Below are positions 7,228-15,603 of a stretch of DNA of 64,000 nucleotides, in pieces. Position 1 is the stretch's first letter. Each line of letters begins with the position of its first letter. A model generated the notes under the pieces. It saw only the letters and a program-made list of their open reading frames with translations. It was not told where the DNA came from and made no database searches. Both the position numbers and the translations under genes were made by a program. This stretch comes from UBA2705 sp963977125. Lineage in GTDB: Bacteria > Pseudomonadota > Alphaproteobacteria > Micavibrionales > Micavibrionaceae. The stretch lies in the NCBI GenBank assembly GCA_963977125.1, contig CAXBNJ010000002.1, positions 62,001 through 126,000 on the forward strand, given 5' to 3'.

Positions 7228-8865
7228 ATGTTTCAGAGTTTAAGTGACCGCCTTGGCGGTATATTTGAGAAATTAGGTAAAGGCGGCCGTTTAAGTGAAA
7301 ACGATGTCACCGCAGCGATGCGCGAAATTCGCATTGCCTTGCTTGAAGCTGATGTTGCCCTCCCCGTCGTTAAAGCCTTTATCGAAAAAATCAAAGCACA
7401 GGCCGTTGGCCAAAACATAATTAAATCCGTCTCCCCTGCGCAGCAAGTTGTCAAAATCGTTAATGATGCGATGATTGATATGCTCGGCGCGGGTGAAACA
7501 GAGCTTAATTTAAAAGCCGCTCCGCCTGTTGCCTATTTAATGGTTGGTCTGCAAGGCGCAGGTAAAACCACATCATCGGCTAAAATTGCTTATTGGCTGC
7601 GTAAGAAAAATCGTAAAAAAGTTCTCATGGCCTCGCTTGATGTTCAGCGCCCTGCGGCGCAAGAACAGCTCGCGACACTGGGCGAACAAACTGAGACCGC
7701 GACCCTTGAAATTATCAAAGGTCAAACACCGCTTGAAATTACAAAGCGCGCTTTAGACACTGCCCGTAAAGAAGGCTTTGACGTTGTCATCCTTGATACG
7801 GCTGGCCGTCTTGCCATTGACGACGAGTTAATGGATGAAGTCGCCGCTGTTAAAAAATTAGCTAAGCCGACTGAGACATTATTAATTGCTGATGCGATGA
7901 CGGGCCAAGATGCCGTACTAACCGCCAAAGCCTTTGATGATAAAATCGGCATTACAGGCATAATGCTGACGCGTATTGATGGCGATTCACGTGGCGGCGC
8001 CGCCATGTCTATGCTCGGCGTTACAGGCAAACCTGTTAAATTAATCGGTACAGGCGAAAAATGGAGCGAGATTGAAGCCTTCCATCCTGACCGTATCGTT
8101 GGCCGTATTTTGGGCATGGGTGATGTTGTCTCCCTTGTTGAGCGCGCCGTTGAGACGATGGATCAAGACAAGGCCGCCAATATGGCCAAGCAGTTCCAAA
8201 AAGGCAAATTTGACTTTAACGACATGCTTGATCAATTCCAGCAAATGAAAAAAATGGGCGGCATGAGCTCTATGCTCAAATTAATGCCGGGCATTAGTAA
8301 ATTTGCCGATCAAATCGATAAAGCCAATATGGATGATACCGTCTTAAAAAGACAAGAAGCGATGATCCAATCCATGACCAAAGATGAGCGCGCAAAACCT
8401 GTACTGCTTAACGCATCACGCAAAAAACGTATTGCCGCAGGTTCTGGCGCAACCGTCCAAGAAATAAACCGTCTTATCAAGCAGCATCAGCAAATGGAAA
8501 AAGCCATGAAGCGCATGAAAAAGATGGGCATGGGCGGCATGATGAAACAAATGAAATCCCTTATGGGTGGTAAAGACGCAGCGATGCTCGATGCAATGGA
8601 AGGCATGGATTTAAGCGGCGTTGATATGGATGACCCAGAAGCGGTCAAAGCGCTTATGGCGCAAATGGAAAGCGAAAACGATGGCGCGGCAATGAAAAAT
8701 GCCTCTCCACTTGGCGCTAACCCTTTTGCAACGGGCGCTGTTATGCCTGGCCTTGGCGGCAATATGCCCGGTTTAGGCGGCGGTATGGGCAATGGCCCTG
8801 GCGGCCTACCTGCACTTGGCGGGCATGGCGGAACCAAGAAAAACCGCAAAAAGAATAAGAGATAA
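7228..8865 (+). CDS. ffh: signal recognition particle protein Ffh (SRP54)
   Basis: Ffh binds signal sequences and 4.5S RNA and delivers nascent membrane proteins to FtsY. It has an N domain (1-90) and a G domain with GLQGAGKTT (107-115), DTAGRL (190-195) and TRIDGDSRGG (248-257). The Met-rich M domain (about 330-455) includes the RNA-binding helix region SGATVQEINRLIKQ. The protein has 545 residues, roughly 90 longer than E. coli Ffh. The extra length is a Gly/Pro/Met-rich tail followed by a basic end (KKNRKKNKR). AGGAACG precedes the ATG. It is divergent from dapF and upstream of rpsP, as in many alphaproteobacteria. Confidence 0.97.
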   Translation: MFQSLSDRLGGIFEKLGKGGRLSENDVTAAMREIRIALLEADVALPVVKAFIEKIKAQAVGQNIIKSVSPAQQVVKIVNDAMIDMLGAGETELNLKAAPPVAYLMVGLQGAGKTTSSAKIAYWLRKKNRKKVLMASLDVQRPAAQEQLATLGEQTETATLEIIKGQTPLEITKRALDTARKEGFDVVILDTAGRLAIDDELMDEVAAVKKLAKPTETLLIADAMTGQDAVLTAKAFDDKIGITGIMLTRIDGDSRGGAAMSMLGVTGKPVKLIGTGEKWSEIEAFHPDRIVGRILGMGDVVSLVERAVETMDQDKAANMAKQFQKGKFDFNDMLDQFQQMKKMGGMSSMLKLMPGISKFADQIDKANMDDTVLKRQEAMIQSMTKDERAKPVLLNASRKKRIAAGSGATVQEINRLIKQHQQMEKAMKRMKKMGMGGMMKQMKSLMGGKDAAMLDAMEGMDLSGVDMDDPEAVKALMAQMESENDGAAMKNASPLGANPFATGAVMPGLGGNMPGLGGGMGNGPGGLPALGGHGGTKKNRKKNKR

Positions 8866-8874
8866 GATCAATAC

Positions 8875-8904
8875 GCATTAACGACAAAGGCATTAACGAC
8901 AAAG
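8875..8904 (+). repeat. perfect 15-bp tandem duplication in the ffh-rpsP spacer
   Basis: GCATTAACGACAAAG occurs twice back to back (8875-8889 and 8890-8904) just after the ffh stop codon. It is probably a slippage product in the untranslated spacer. No function is visible. Confidence 0.85.
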
Positions 8905-8972
8905 ACTAAACAACACGAAACAAGACGAACTATTACAATTAACACTAACGATAAATTATAAGGAAAAATATC

Positions 8973-9401
8973 ATGGCAGTTAAAATTCGTTTGGCACGTA
9001 GAGGCCGTAAAAATCGCCCATCTTACAGCATTGTAGCTTGTGATAGCCGCATGCCACGTGATGGCCGTTACATCGAAAAATTAGGTACATATAACCCACT
9101 TCTTCCAAAAGATGACGAAAAGCGCGTTGTTTTGAACGAAGAGCGCGTTACATATTGGCTAGGTCAAGGCGCACAAGCGTCTTACCGCGTAGGTATGTTC
9201 CTTGGTAAAGCCGGTCTTGCTGATATGCCTACTCAAAAAGTAAGCATTGCAAAAGCTCTTCCTAAAGCTAAAGAACAAGCGCGCCTAGAAGAAAAAGCTG
9301 AAAAAGCTAAAGCTGCAGAAGAAGCTGCCGCTGAAGCCGCAGCAACACCAGCTGAAGAGCCTGCTGTTGAAGCACCAGCTGAAGAAGCTAGCGCTGAATA
9401 A
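8973..9401 (+). CDS. rpsP: 30S ribosomal protein S16
   Basis: Residues 1-80 or so are the S16 fold (MAVKIRLARRGRKNRPSYSI..., DGRYIEKLGTYNPL). The protein has 142 residues and carries an unusually long Ala/Glu/Lys tail (from about residue 98), longer than the tails common in alphaproteobacteria. AAGGAAAAAT precedes the start. A strong terminator follows immediately, so the rimM-trmD-rplS genes that usually follow rpsP are not here. Confidence 0.97.
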   Translation: MAVKIRLARRGRKNRPSYSIVACDSRMPRDGRYIEKLGTYNPLLPKDDEKRVVLNEERVTYWLGQGAQASYRVGMFLGKAGLADMPTQKVSIAKALPKAKEQARLEEKAEKAKAAEEAAAEAAATPAEEPAVEAPAEEASAE

Positions 9402-9439
9402 ATTAGACAAGCATTAAAATGCTTCTCAATACATATAAT

Positions 9440-9476
9440 AAAAGCCTTGCTGTATAATTCAGCAAGGCTTTTTCTT
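9440..9476 (+). terminator. rho-independent terminator of ffh-rpsP
   Basis: The inverted repeat AAAAGCCTTGCTG / CAGCAAGGCTTTT, with a short AT loop (9440-9473), is followed by TTTCTT. It ends the ffh-rpsP unit and can also serve the convergent minus-strand gene that ends at 9504. Confidence 0.85.
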
Positions 9477-9503
9477 ATTCTGTTTTTAGTCTAGATAGAC
9501 GCT

Positions 9504-9980
9504 CTATACAATTGTGATATTGTTTTTCGAATCTGCAGAAAAACCTTCTTGGCGTTTATTCTCTAATAATGTAGATAAAGTTGGGCAAAAGCCGCGTTCT
9601 GTATCCGCAAGGCGAGCGCCCTGCACAACAGCATTTAGCCGACTAGATTGCTCATCCGCGTCATTATCACTAACAACTCCGTGCAAATAGACCAAACCGA
9701 CTTCAACATCATGAATCTTGCCAATCGTCTGTTCTGCATTTGCCGCCGTAGCGTCAAAATGCGTGCGCATTACAGTTGCATCGCTTTTGGGATATGATTG
9801 CTCTCGCAAATTATCATTAGTCTGAGTGAGCTTCTTATCCATCCGATCGAGCAGAGCATCAACTTGGTCAAGCTCTTGGCCCGACCCCATAATTGCATTA
9901 ATTTCCTGTACGTAAGGATTTGCATTTAATGCTGCATTCAATACCGCCTCAGGAAGGACTTCTAATTTACTCATGCTCAT
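9504..9980 (-). CDS. hypothetical protein
   Basis: This is a 158-residue, acidic, probably helical cytoplasmic protein with no signal peptide. The start at 9980 has AGGA 8 bp upstream; an in-frame ATG at 9974 is an alternative. Residues 35-75 are rich in Asp, Gln and Lys and look helical (MDKKLTQTNDNLREQ). It lies 95 bp downstream of another unknown gene of similar character (10076-10651), so the two may form an operon. I do not recognise a family. Confidence 0.6.
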   Translation of the reverse strand: MSMSKLEVLPEAVLNAALNANPYVQEINAIMGSGQELDQVDALLDRMDKKLTQTNDNLREQSYPKSDATVMRTHFDATAANAEQTIGKIHDVEVGLVYLHGVVSDNDADEQSSRLNAVVQGARLADTERGFCPTLSTLLENKRQEGFSADSKNNITIV

Positions 9981-10075
9981 ATCAATATCCTGTAATTCAA
10001 TTCAGTTTAGTTTCAGCCACCCTACGATATTAAGGTTAAGATAGTCCTAATTATCGAGCGCTTCATTTACAGCCT

Positions 10076-10651
10076 CTACGTCAAAGCCCCATTTAATTTT
10101 ATTATAGATTTCGCGACAATATCTTGTGCGTCGCTGTCTTTAATAAAAGCTTTTGGTTCCCAGCCTTGATTGGTAAGGGATAACACATCAGCCAGATGGT
10201 TAAGCGCCCCTTCTCCGCGCGCGGCACAGTTAACAGCTAAAGGTTTCCCTATTTCTGCAGCGCATGGTGTTTGATCCACGGCATCAAGCCAGTTATGAAC
10301 TGCTTTTGATAAGTTAGCTTCGTGGTCTTGAAGCTTTAATGTCGTTTGACCACCCAAAGCAGCCCGCTCTTCAAACGCAACACTTAGTGTCTCCCATCCT
10401 TTTTTATTCTGAGAAACAGTATTAAGTATAGCGGCGCTTGCCTGTAAAATCGGTTTCAAAGCCGCCTCGTAATGATGTGCCATCTGTGAGGCATCTTTGA
10501 TAGCCATACCATTCCATTCCCCCTCAGAGAGCTCCTCAAGTGCAAAGTCCATCTCTTTAATTGTCCTATCAATACTTTCATCAACGCTAAGCGTTGCGCC
10601 GCTTACACGATCGCTGACTAAAATATCGACTAAATGGTTATATCTACTCAT
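10076..10651 (-). CDS. hypothetical protein
   Basis: This 191-residue protein is predicted to be mostly alpha-helical, with no signal peptide or membrane segment. The start is well supported by AAGGAG 6 bp upstream of the ATG. Its Ala/Leu/Asp-rich composition resembles the 9504-9980 product only in general style, and I see no clear homology. Function is unknown; the context of unlinked small genes gives no hint. Confidence 0.62.
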   Translation of the reverse strand: MSRYNHLVDILVSDRVSGATLSVDESIDRTIKEMDFALEELSEGEWNGMAIKDASQMAHHYEAALKPILQASAAILNTVSQNKKGWETLSVAFEERAALGGQTTLKLQDHEANLSKAVHNWLDAVDQTPCAAEIGKPLAVNCAARGEGALNHLADVLSLTNQGWEPKAFIKDSDAQDIVAKSIIKLNGALT

Positions 10652-10750
10652 CGGCGCTCCTTATAAAGACCTTATATGGTTACATCATAGAGGGGATATC
10701 TTAAATTTTCTTAAACATCACATAGAAACATGTCATGGGCGGCAGGGTTA

Positions 10751-11425
10751 TTACTCATCCAAATCAAGTTCGGTATCCCAATACAGATAATCCCCCCAAC
10801 TTTCATGCAAGAAGCTTGGCGGAAAATGGCGGCCGCATTCTTGCAGCTGTGCTAGGCTGGGCTGCACGGGGTCTCGAAATGGAAACATATTACATTCACG
10901 CGGCAATTTACTGCCTTTTTTCAAATTACAGGGCTGACAAGCGGCGACAATATTTTGCCAATTGGTACGGCCGCCCAGAGCCCGTGGGATAACATGATCA
11001 AAGGTTAAATCATGGGACTTATATTCTTTACCGCAATATTGGCAAGACCATTTATCCCGCAAGAACAGGTTAAACCTTGTGAAGACAGGCTTGCGATTAA
11101 TTTTAACATAGTCTTTTAATACCAAAACGCTTGGCAAGCGCATTTGTTCATTCGGCGATCGAATAACCCGTTCATATTCCGAGATAACATTCACCGTGCC
11201 ACGAAAAATGGCCTTAACTGCTTCATGCCAAGGCCATATGGATAATGGATAATAACTAAGGGGTCTGAAATCCGCGTTAAGGATAAGTGCGGGACATTGC
11301 TCTAAGGGAGTATGGTAATTTATATCCCTCATATAAGCAGGCATACTCTGCAGTAAATCCAGCCCCTGCCCGGGGCTCTGCCCTATGATTTCGCCGAATT
11401 GATTTCCGTTGTCCTTAATGGTCAT
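10751..11425 (-). CDS. HNH endonuclease family protein
   Basis: The 224-residue protein has a C-terminal HNH domain: zinc-binding CxxC at C128/C131 (CQYCGKEY), the catalytic DH (D143-H144, FDHVIPRALGG), Asn in NWQNIVAACQPCN, and a second CxxC at C163/C166. The N-terminal 110 residues (ILNADFRPLSYYPLSIW) match the widespread stand-alone HNH proteins of alphaproteobacteria, which sit in core genomes rather than in phages. Its substrate in vivo is not known. An AGGAGG ribosome site precedes the start. The upstream intergenic region holds the DnaA-box-like cluster. Confidence 0.9.
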   Translation of the reverse strand: MTIKDNGNQFGEIIGQSPGQGLDLLQSMPAYMRDINYHTPLEQCPALILNADFRPLSYYPLSIWPWHEAVKAIFRGTVNVISEYERVIRSPNEQMRLPSVLVLKDYVKINRKPVFTRFNLFLRDKWSCQYCGKEYKSHDLTFDHVIPRALGGRTNWQNIVAACQPCNLKKGSKLPRECNMFPFRDPVQPSLAQLQECGRHFPPSFLHESWGDYLYWDTELDLDE

Positions 11426-11516
11426 ACTTCATCCTCCTATGGCTATAGCATATAGTCGCGAACGCGCCTTACTACTTTAACCAGTATATCCGATTCTTCA
11501 TCTCGCCTCATCCTAT

Positions 11517-11613
11517 TGTTGATAACTTTGTGGATAACGGTGAATAAAAACCTTAATATACTGAATTATAACACAGAATAGCGTGGATAACAAAAATCCA
11601 CAGCTGTGGACAA
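11517..11613 (-). other. cluster of DnaA-box-like sites (candidate DnaA-binding region or origin)
   Basis: The AT-rich spacer between the HNH gene and the esterase gene contains several matches to TTATCCACA, all in one orientation. They read TGTTGATAA (11517-11525, 1 mismatch), TGTGGATAA (11529-11537, perfect), CGTGGATAA (11582-11590, 1 mismatch) and TGTGGACAA (11605-11613, 1 mismatch). The last overlaps a perfect 14-bp palindrome TCCACAGCTGTGGA (11597-11610). Four near-consensus boxes in 97 bp is more than chance would give. The typical alphaproteobacterial origin neighbours are not in view, so this may be oriC, a DnaA titration site or a DnaA-controlled promoter. Confidence 0.5.
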
Positions 11614-11686
11614 CCTCAGCCCATGCGAAAACATGCCTAAAAATAGGATCATATAGATATTAGAGTTTTGGTATATAGTGGGTTAC

Positions 11687-12340
11687 TTACAGTATTTTTT
11701 GTAAAAACCTTAAGCCTTCACTGACGGATTCTTGGTCAATACCATGGCCCAAACCAGGCGTTACATGCCCTTCAACGTCATAGCCTGCCGCCTTAAGCTG
11801 CGCTTGCGCTTGCTCAAAAGCCTCAACAGGCACAACATCATCGGCGCTGCCATGACGAAGATTAATAGGGAATTTTTTAAAGCGCTCAGGCTTATCGCTT
11901 AAAGACTTGCCATCAAGCAATGCCCCTGAATAGCCCAATACGCCCGCAACCGTTTCAGACAGACGCGGTGCGCTATAAAGCGACATCATCGTGCCTTGTG
12001 AAAAGCCGACCAGAGCAATTTTATTATAAGGAACATTATATGTCTTAGAGCATTGCGCTATATACGCTTCTAAAATCGGCGCTGCGACCTCAATATTCGC
12101 GAGCATAACGTCATCGCGGCGATCTTCTAATGAAAACCATTGAAAGCCTAAAGCCGACATTTCACATTGAAATGGTGCATCTGGGGATACGAACAACGTA
12201 TTAGGTAAGCCTTCTTCCCAATCAAGCGCAATCGAAATCAGATCCTGACCGTTCGAGCCATAACCGTGCAAAAATATAACCAAGCTCTCTGGCGCGCCCT
12301 CTTTACCGTAGCGATATGTATTTAGCTCTTTTTTCTGCAT
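11687..12340 (-). CDS. carboxylesterase/phospholipase-type alpha/beta hydrolase
   Basis: The 217-residue serine hydrolase belongs to the small carboxylesterase/acyl-thioesterase family (PF02230 type). The oxyanion region is FLHGYGSNG (23-31), the nucleophile is Ser114 in GFSQG, the acid is probably Asp168 (HGSADDVVP), and the base is His199 (GLGHG). It is cytoplasmic with no signal peptide. The substrate is not predictable; short acyl esters or lysophospholipids are usual. AAGGG lies upstream of the ATG. It appears monocistronic. Confidence 0.9.
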   Translation of the reverse strand: MQKKELNTYRYGKEGAPESLVIFLHGYGSNGQDLISIALDWEEGLPNTLFVSPDAPFQCEMSALGFQWFSLEDRRDDVMLANIEVAAPILEAYIAQCSKTYNVPYNKIALVGFSQGTMMSLYSAPRLSETVAGVLGYSGALLDGKSLSDKPERFKKFPINLRHGSADDVVPVEAFEQAQAQLKAAGYDVEGHVTPGLGHGIDQESVSEGLRFLQKIL

Positions 12341-12435
12341 GTGGGAAACCCTTCATTAGTGAGATTTAAATTCGCCAAGACCCTAGCATAGAACACCCCT
12401 TCGCTAACAGGAAGAATGTGACTAATTAAAAACCA

Positions 12436-12464
12436 TTGACTTTCCATAACTTTACAGCTATAGT
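12436..12464 (+). promoter_or_regulatory. sigma70-type promoter of the 131-residue gene
   Basis: TTGACT (12436-12441), a 17-bp spacer, then TATAGT (12459-12464). Both hexamers are 5 of 6 with ideal spacing. It predicts a 5' leader of about 35 nt before the ATG at 12505. Confidence 0.6.
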
Positions 12465-12504
12465 GCTCCTCAGAATGAACGCCATTTATAAGTAGGAAAA
12501 ATCG

Positions 12505-12900
12505 ATGACTAAACCAGTAAACGAAAAAACAGAACGCGTATTAAAGGAGTTAGCTGATGCTCATGAAAAGAATAACACAACAATTTTAAACCCTGGAAAA
12601 GGTTTCCTATCGACCCTATGGACTATCTCGGGTGAAAACTCGGAACGCTCAGAGATAGAAGCTGCCGCACAAGTAATTACTGGGGTCGCGACAACCGACT
12701 TACGTGCTTTTTCTAAGTACGCCCGTGATAATGGCTTCGATACTCTCGCAGATTCATTCAAAAAATCGGCAGATTTAGCCCAAGAAATAGTAGATGTCTG
12801 TCCAAAATATAGCACGCCCGACACATGGTATAACAAGCCAGTTCGTATGTTCAAAGATATAAAAGCGATAAAAAGACTGGGCTCATATAGTCAAGGTTAA
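12505..12900 (+). CDS. hypothetical protein
   Basis: This 131-residue, probably helical cytoplasmic protein has AGGAAAAAT before its ATG and a good promoter upstream (12436-12464). The middle (EIEAAAQVITGVATTDLRAF) and end (DIKAIKRLGS) suggest amphipathic helices. No family is recognised. It is convergent with flaF, whose stop codon lies only 8 bp away. Confidence 0.62.
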   Translation: MTKPVNEKTERVLKELADAHEKNNTTILNPGKGFLSTLWTISGENSERSEIEAAAQVITGVATTDLRAFSKYARDNGFDTLADSFKKSADLAQEIVDVCPKYSTPDTWYNKPVRMFKDIKAIKRLGSYSQG

Positions 12901-12907
12901 AAAGTAT

Positions 12908-13333
12908 CTAGCTATGTTTAACCAACAAACCCGCTGATATTTCGCGGTTTATATTGATAATGCTCTCAAGCATAGAGACATCTTTGCGGTCAAGAATTTC
13001 GACTTCGCGTTTAAAGATATAGTTAGCTAGATTGACGATATTATTGCGCAGCGCTTGTGAGCGTTTTGCGCTTTGATCTGCAGGGTTTTCAACGGCCGCA
13101 TCATAAAAAAGCAGCCATATATTGCGGTTATAGAGCAAGCAATCTTCGAGTATTTTGCCCTTATCAAGACCGTTCCATTTTTGATCATCCGCCCAATTGG
13201 CTTTTATATCTTCTAACGCATTGGCTGATTTCACCAAAACCCGCGCTTCGATCTCTCGTTGATCACCCGATATAGTCTTGGCGTTTTTGCCATAGGCGCC
13301 CGCGGCTGTGGCATAGGGGTTGTTACTCATCAA
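12908..13333 (-). CDS. flaF: flagellar biosynthesis regulator FlaF
   Basis: The 141-residue FlaF is needed for flagellin translation or secretion in alphaproteobacteria and acts with FlbT. Recognisable features are the N-terminal YATAAGAYGKNAK, DQREIEARVLVKSANAL, and the C-terminal LESIININREISAGL. It overlaps the 3' end of flbT by 11 bp, so the two are translationally coupled. Flagellin genes that usually flank this pair are absent from the window. Confidence 0.93.
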   Translation of the reverse strand: MMSNNPYATAAGAYGKNAKTISGDQREIEARVLVKSANALEDIKANWADDQKWNGLDKGKILEDCLLYNRNIWLLFYDAAVENPADQSAKRSQALRNNIVNLANYIFKREVEILDRKDVSMLESIININREISAGLLVKHS

Positions 13334-13757
13334 GCGCCTCTTCCATGCTCGGCGCAGCGTCGCTCATCTCCGCATCGGCCTTCCCCATAAGGTCACGCTC
13401 AAAAGCCACTAATTCTTTGGCTTGCTTGAGGGCTTTATAGAAGTTCTCTTTCAAAATAAAATTAGTGATATTTAAAAAGAACATCGCTGTTGACGGCGCT
13501 GCAGCCTTAATTGCATTGGCGTCGCGATAAAATTTGTCGAAATATAGTTCCGGCTTACGCGCCAGATACATGCACTGAATAAGGAAATAAATGCGCTGAC
13601 AGGGCGTCACCGCTTCGTCTTCTTGCATTACATCTTTTTCCCGTAAAATTGGCGCATCACCCGCAATATGCATGCGTGTACGCTGCTTATCATTCGTGAT
13701 AACCGCTTCGCCGATCAGTATTTTTTCGTGGGGTTTTAAGTCTATTACTAAAGCCAT
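13323..13757 (-). CDS. flbT: flagellin post-transcriptional repressor FlbT
   Basis: In Caulobacter, FlbT binds the flagellin mRNA leader and represses its translation until the hook is assembled. This 144-residue protein shows the family pattern: LKPHEKILIGEAVI near the start, then TPCQRIYFLIQCMYLA and FLNITNFILKENFYKALKQA. A strong CAGGAGAG ribosome site precedes the ATG. It forms a two-gene unit with flaF. Confidence 0.93.
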   Translation of the reverse strand: MALVIDLKPHEKILIGEAVITNDKQRTRMHIAGDAPILREKDVMQEDEAVTPCQRIYFLIQCMYLARKPELYFDKFYRDANAIKAAAPSTAMFFLNITNFILKENFYKALKQAKELVAFERDLMGKADAEMSDAAPSMEEALDE

Positions 13758-13920
13758 GAGATTCTCTCCTGTTTTTCGTCTTGTAAATCAGACGGGCATT
13801 CTGCCTTTGGTTGTTGGTATTGGTCGATATTGCTTGGTATTCATTGTCACGATTAATTATAGCACAATCAATAGGGAGAAAAAAATGGGTAATTTTTGCC
13901 CATCAAAGCGCTTATATAAA

Positions 13921-13956
13921 AAGCGCCCTATCTGATGTGCAGATAAGGCGCTTCAA
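13921..13956 (-). terminator. rho-independent terminator of sodB
   Basis: On the minus strand, AAGCGCCTTATCTG / CAGATAGGGCGCTT (13921-13953, one mismatch or wobble) is followed by TTTTATAT. It lies 28 bp after the sodB stop codon. Confidence 0.75.
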
Positions 13957-13981
13957 ATTGTCTATATATAGCCCACGTGGT

Positions 13982-14608
13982 TTAAGCGGCTATTTCTAAT
14001 GGACCTTTAGCAATTAAGCTTTCAACGAAAGCCCAGTTAACCATGTGATCCAAGAATGCGCCAACAAATACAGGGCGTGCATTGCGGTAATCAATGTAAT
14101 ACGCATGTTCCCAAACATCACAAGTCAAAAGCGGTGTTTTGCCGTCAGTAAAGGGCACGCCTGCATTAGATGTGCTGATAAGTTCCAACTTGCCGCTGGC
14201 GTTATCCATGACAAGCCAGCCCCAGCCAGAGCCGAATTGACCAACGCAAAGCGCAACGAATTTTTCTTTAAACGCATCATAGCTGCCAAAAGCATCTGTG
14301 ATTTTAGCGCCAAGGTCGCTGCTTAATGTGCTATGACCGCCATTAGGGCTAAGGCAATTCCAAAAAAAGCTGTGATTCCAGTGTTGCGCTGCATTGTTAA
14401 ACAAGCCTGCTTTTGCTTTATCATTGGCGCACGCCATGATGATTTCTTCTAAAGGCAGCTTTTCAAGGCCACTACCTTCTAAAAGCTCGTTGCCTTTAGC
14501 AACGTAAGCGGCGTGGTGTTTGTCATGGTGATACTCAAATGTTTCTTTGCTCATATGTGGCTCTAGCGCATCATAGGCGAAAGGTAATGCTGGCAATTCG
14601 AATGTCAT
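13982..14608 (-). CDS. sodB: superoxide dismutase [Fe]
   Basis: This enzyme converts superoxide to oxygen and peroxide in the cytoplasm. The 208-residue protein has all four metal ligands: His27, His79 (WNHSFFW), Asp164 and His168 (DVWEHAYY). The iron-type signatures AAQHWNHSFFW and GSGWGWLV favour Fe over Mn. The start MTFELPALPFAYDALEPHMS matches the family exactly. The upstream region is shared with a divergent gene. Confidence 0.96.
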   Translation of the reverse strand: MTFELPALPFAYDALEPHMSKETFEYHHDKHHAAYVAKGNELLEGSGLEKLPLEEIIMACANDKAKAGLFNNAAQHWNHSFFWNCLSPNGGHSTLSSDLGAKITDAFGSYDAFKEKFVALCVGQFGSGWGWLVMDNASGKLELISTSNAGVPFTDGKTPLLTCDVWEHAYYIDYRNARPVFVGAFLDHMVNWAFVESLIAKGPLEIAA

Positions 14609-14721
14609 GGTTTTAATCCTTTAATTTTGTCTATTTATTTTTGCATTGTCAAAAATATAAGAATGAGGATACATTGCCTGATAATTTTGACAAGAGCGAT
14701 CACAGAGAAAACATTGAAAAC

Positions 14722-15537
14722 ATGCAAAAAAACATTACTTCAGAGCGCTATTGTAACCACAGCGTCAATCAACATGATCATAATCGCTATTTAATCAGCC
14801 TATTTGCCAAGACCGCCGCGATGAAGCGTGGTCTCTGGGCGCTTTATGCCTTTAACTATGAAATAGCCAAAACCCGTGAAGTTGTGACCGATACGACCTT
14901 AGGCCTGATACGCCTTGTTTGGTGGCGCGAAGCTTTGCGTATGATTTACGCTATGCCCACAGAACAAAAACGCAGCCTTGATGATCACCCTTTATTGCCT
15001 GAACTGGCTAAAGCCATCACTGACTTCGAAATCCCCTATGCTCTTTTTGATCAAATATTGCTCGGTCGTGAGTTTGACCTTGAAGACATTCAACCACAAA
15101 ACATAGAGGGGCTACTGGCTTATTTGGATAATACAAATGCTCCTTTATTAGAGATCACAGCCTTAATTTGCGACCAAGACCTGCCTGATACACAGCGTAT
15201 GGCCCTAGGCCGCGCTTGTGGAATCGCAGGCATATTGCGCGCCATTCCCTTTCATGCACAGCATGACATTGTGATGCTGCCCTCTGAACTGATTAGTAAG
15301 GATGCCATGCTCTCAGGTGATAAAACGCTCGTCCCGCAAGCGGTAGAAGCTTTGGCCCTTAGCGCTGCCACGCAGCTCGACACGATAGGCGCCCTCAAAA
15401 AAGGCCCCCTAAAAGCGCAAAAAAGACTCGCGCAACTAGACCTAAATCACATAAAAAAATATGGCTACGCCCCCCACCACAATAAATACAGCCATCCAAC
15501 AGCTTTTCTGGCGCTCAGGTTAAGTATTGGACGCTAG
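14722..15537 (+). CDS. squalene/phytoene synthase family protein (NDUFAF6-like)
   Basis: Starting at the ATG at 14722, the product has 271 residues and begins MQKNITSERYC, close to the family start with HDxxRYL nearby. The frame is open to a TTG at 14674 with GAGG 5 bp before it, so the longer form cannot be excluded. Sequence blocks (KRGLWALYAFNYEIAKTREVV, LIRLVWWREAL) match the family, but the Asp-rich DxxxD metal motifs of true synthases are missing (NYEIAKT at the first). This points to the non-catalytic alphaproteobacterial relatives of complex I factor NDUFAF6. A role in isoprenoid synthesis is therefore doubtful. Confidence 0.8.
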   Translation: MQKNITSERYCNHSVNQHDHNRYLISLFAKTAAMKRGLWALYAFNYEIAKTREVVTDTTLGLIRLVWWREALRMIYAMPTEQKRSLDDHPLLPELAKAITDFEIPYALFDQILLGREFDLEDIQPQNIEGLLAYLDNTNAPLLEITALICDQDLPDTQRMALGRACGIAGILRAIPFHAQHDIVMLPSELISKDAMLSGDKTLVPQAVEALALSAATQLDTIGALKKGPLKAQKRLAQLDLNHIKKYGYAPHHNKYSHPTAFLALRLSIGR

Positions 15538-15550
15538 CCCCTCAAAAACA

Positions 15551-15590
15551 AAGCCCCTCAAATCCAGAAGATTAAGGGGCTTTTTATTAT
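15551..15590 (+). terminator. rho-independent terminator
   Basis: The stem AAGCCCCT / AGGGGCTT (15551-15582) is followed by TTTATTATTT. It lies 14 bp downstream of the NDUFAF6-like gene. The convergent gene ends at 15604 and may use the reverse strand. Confidence 0.75.
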
Positions 15591-15603
15591 TTATTCATTG
15601 ATT

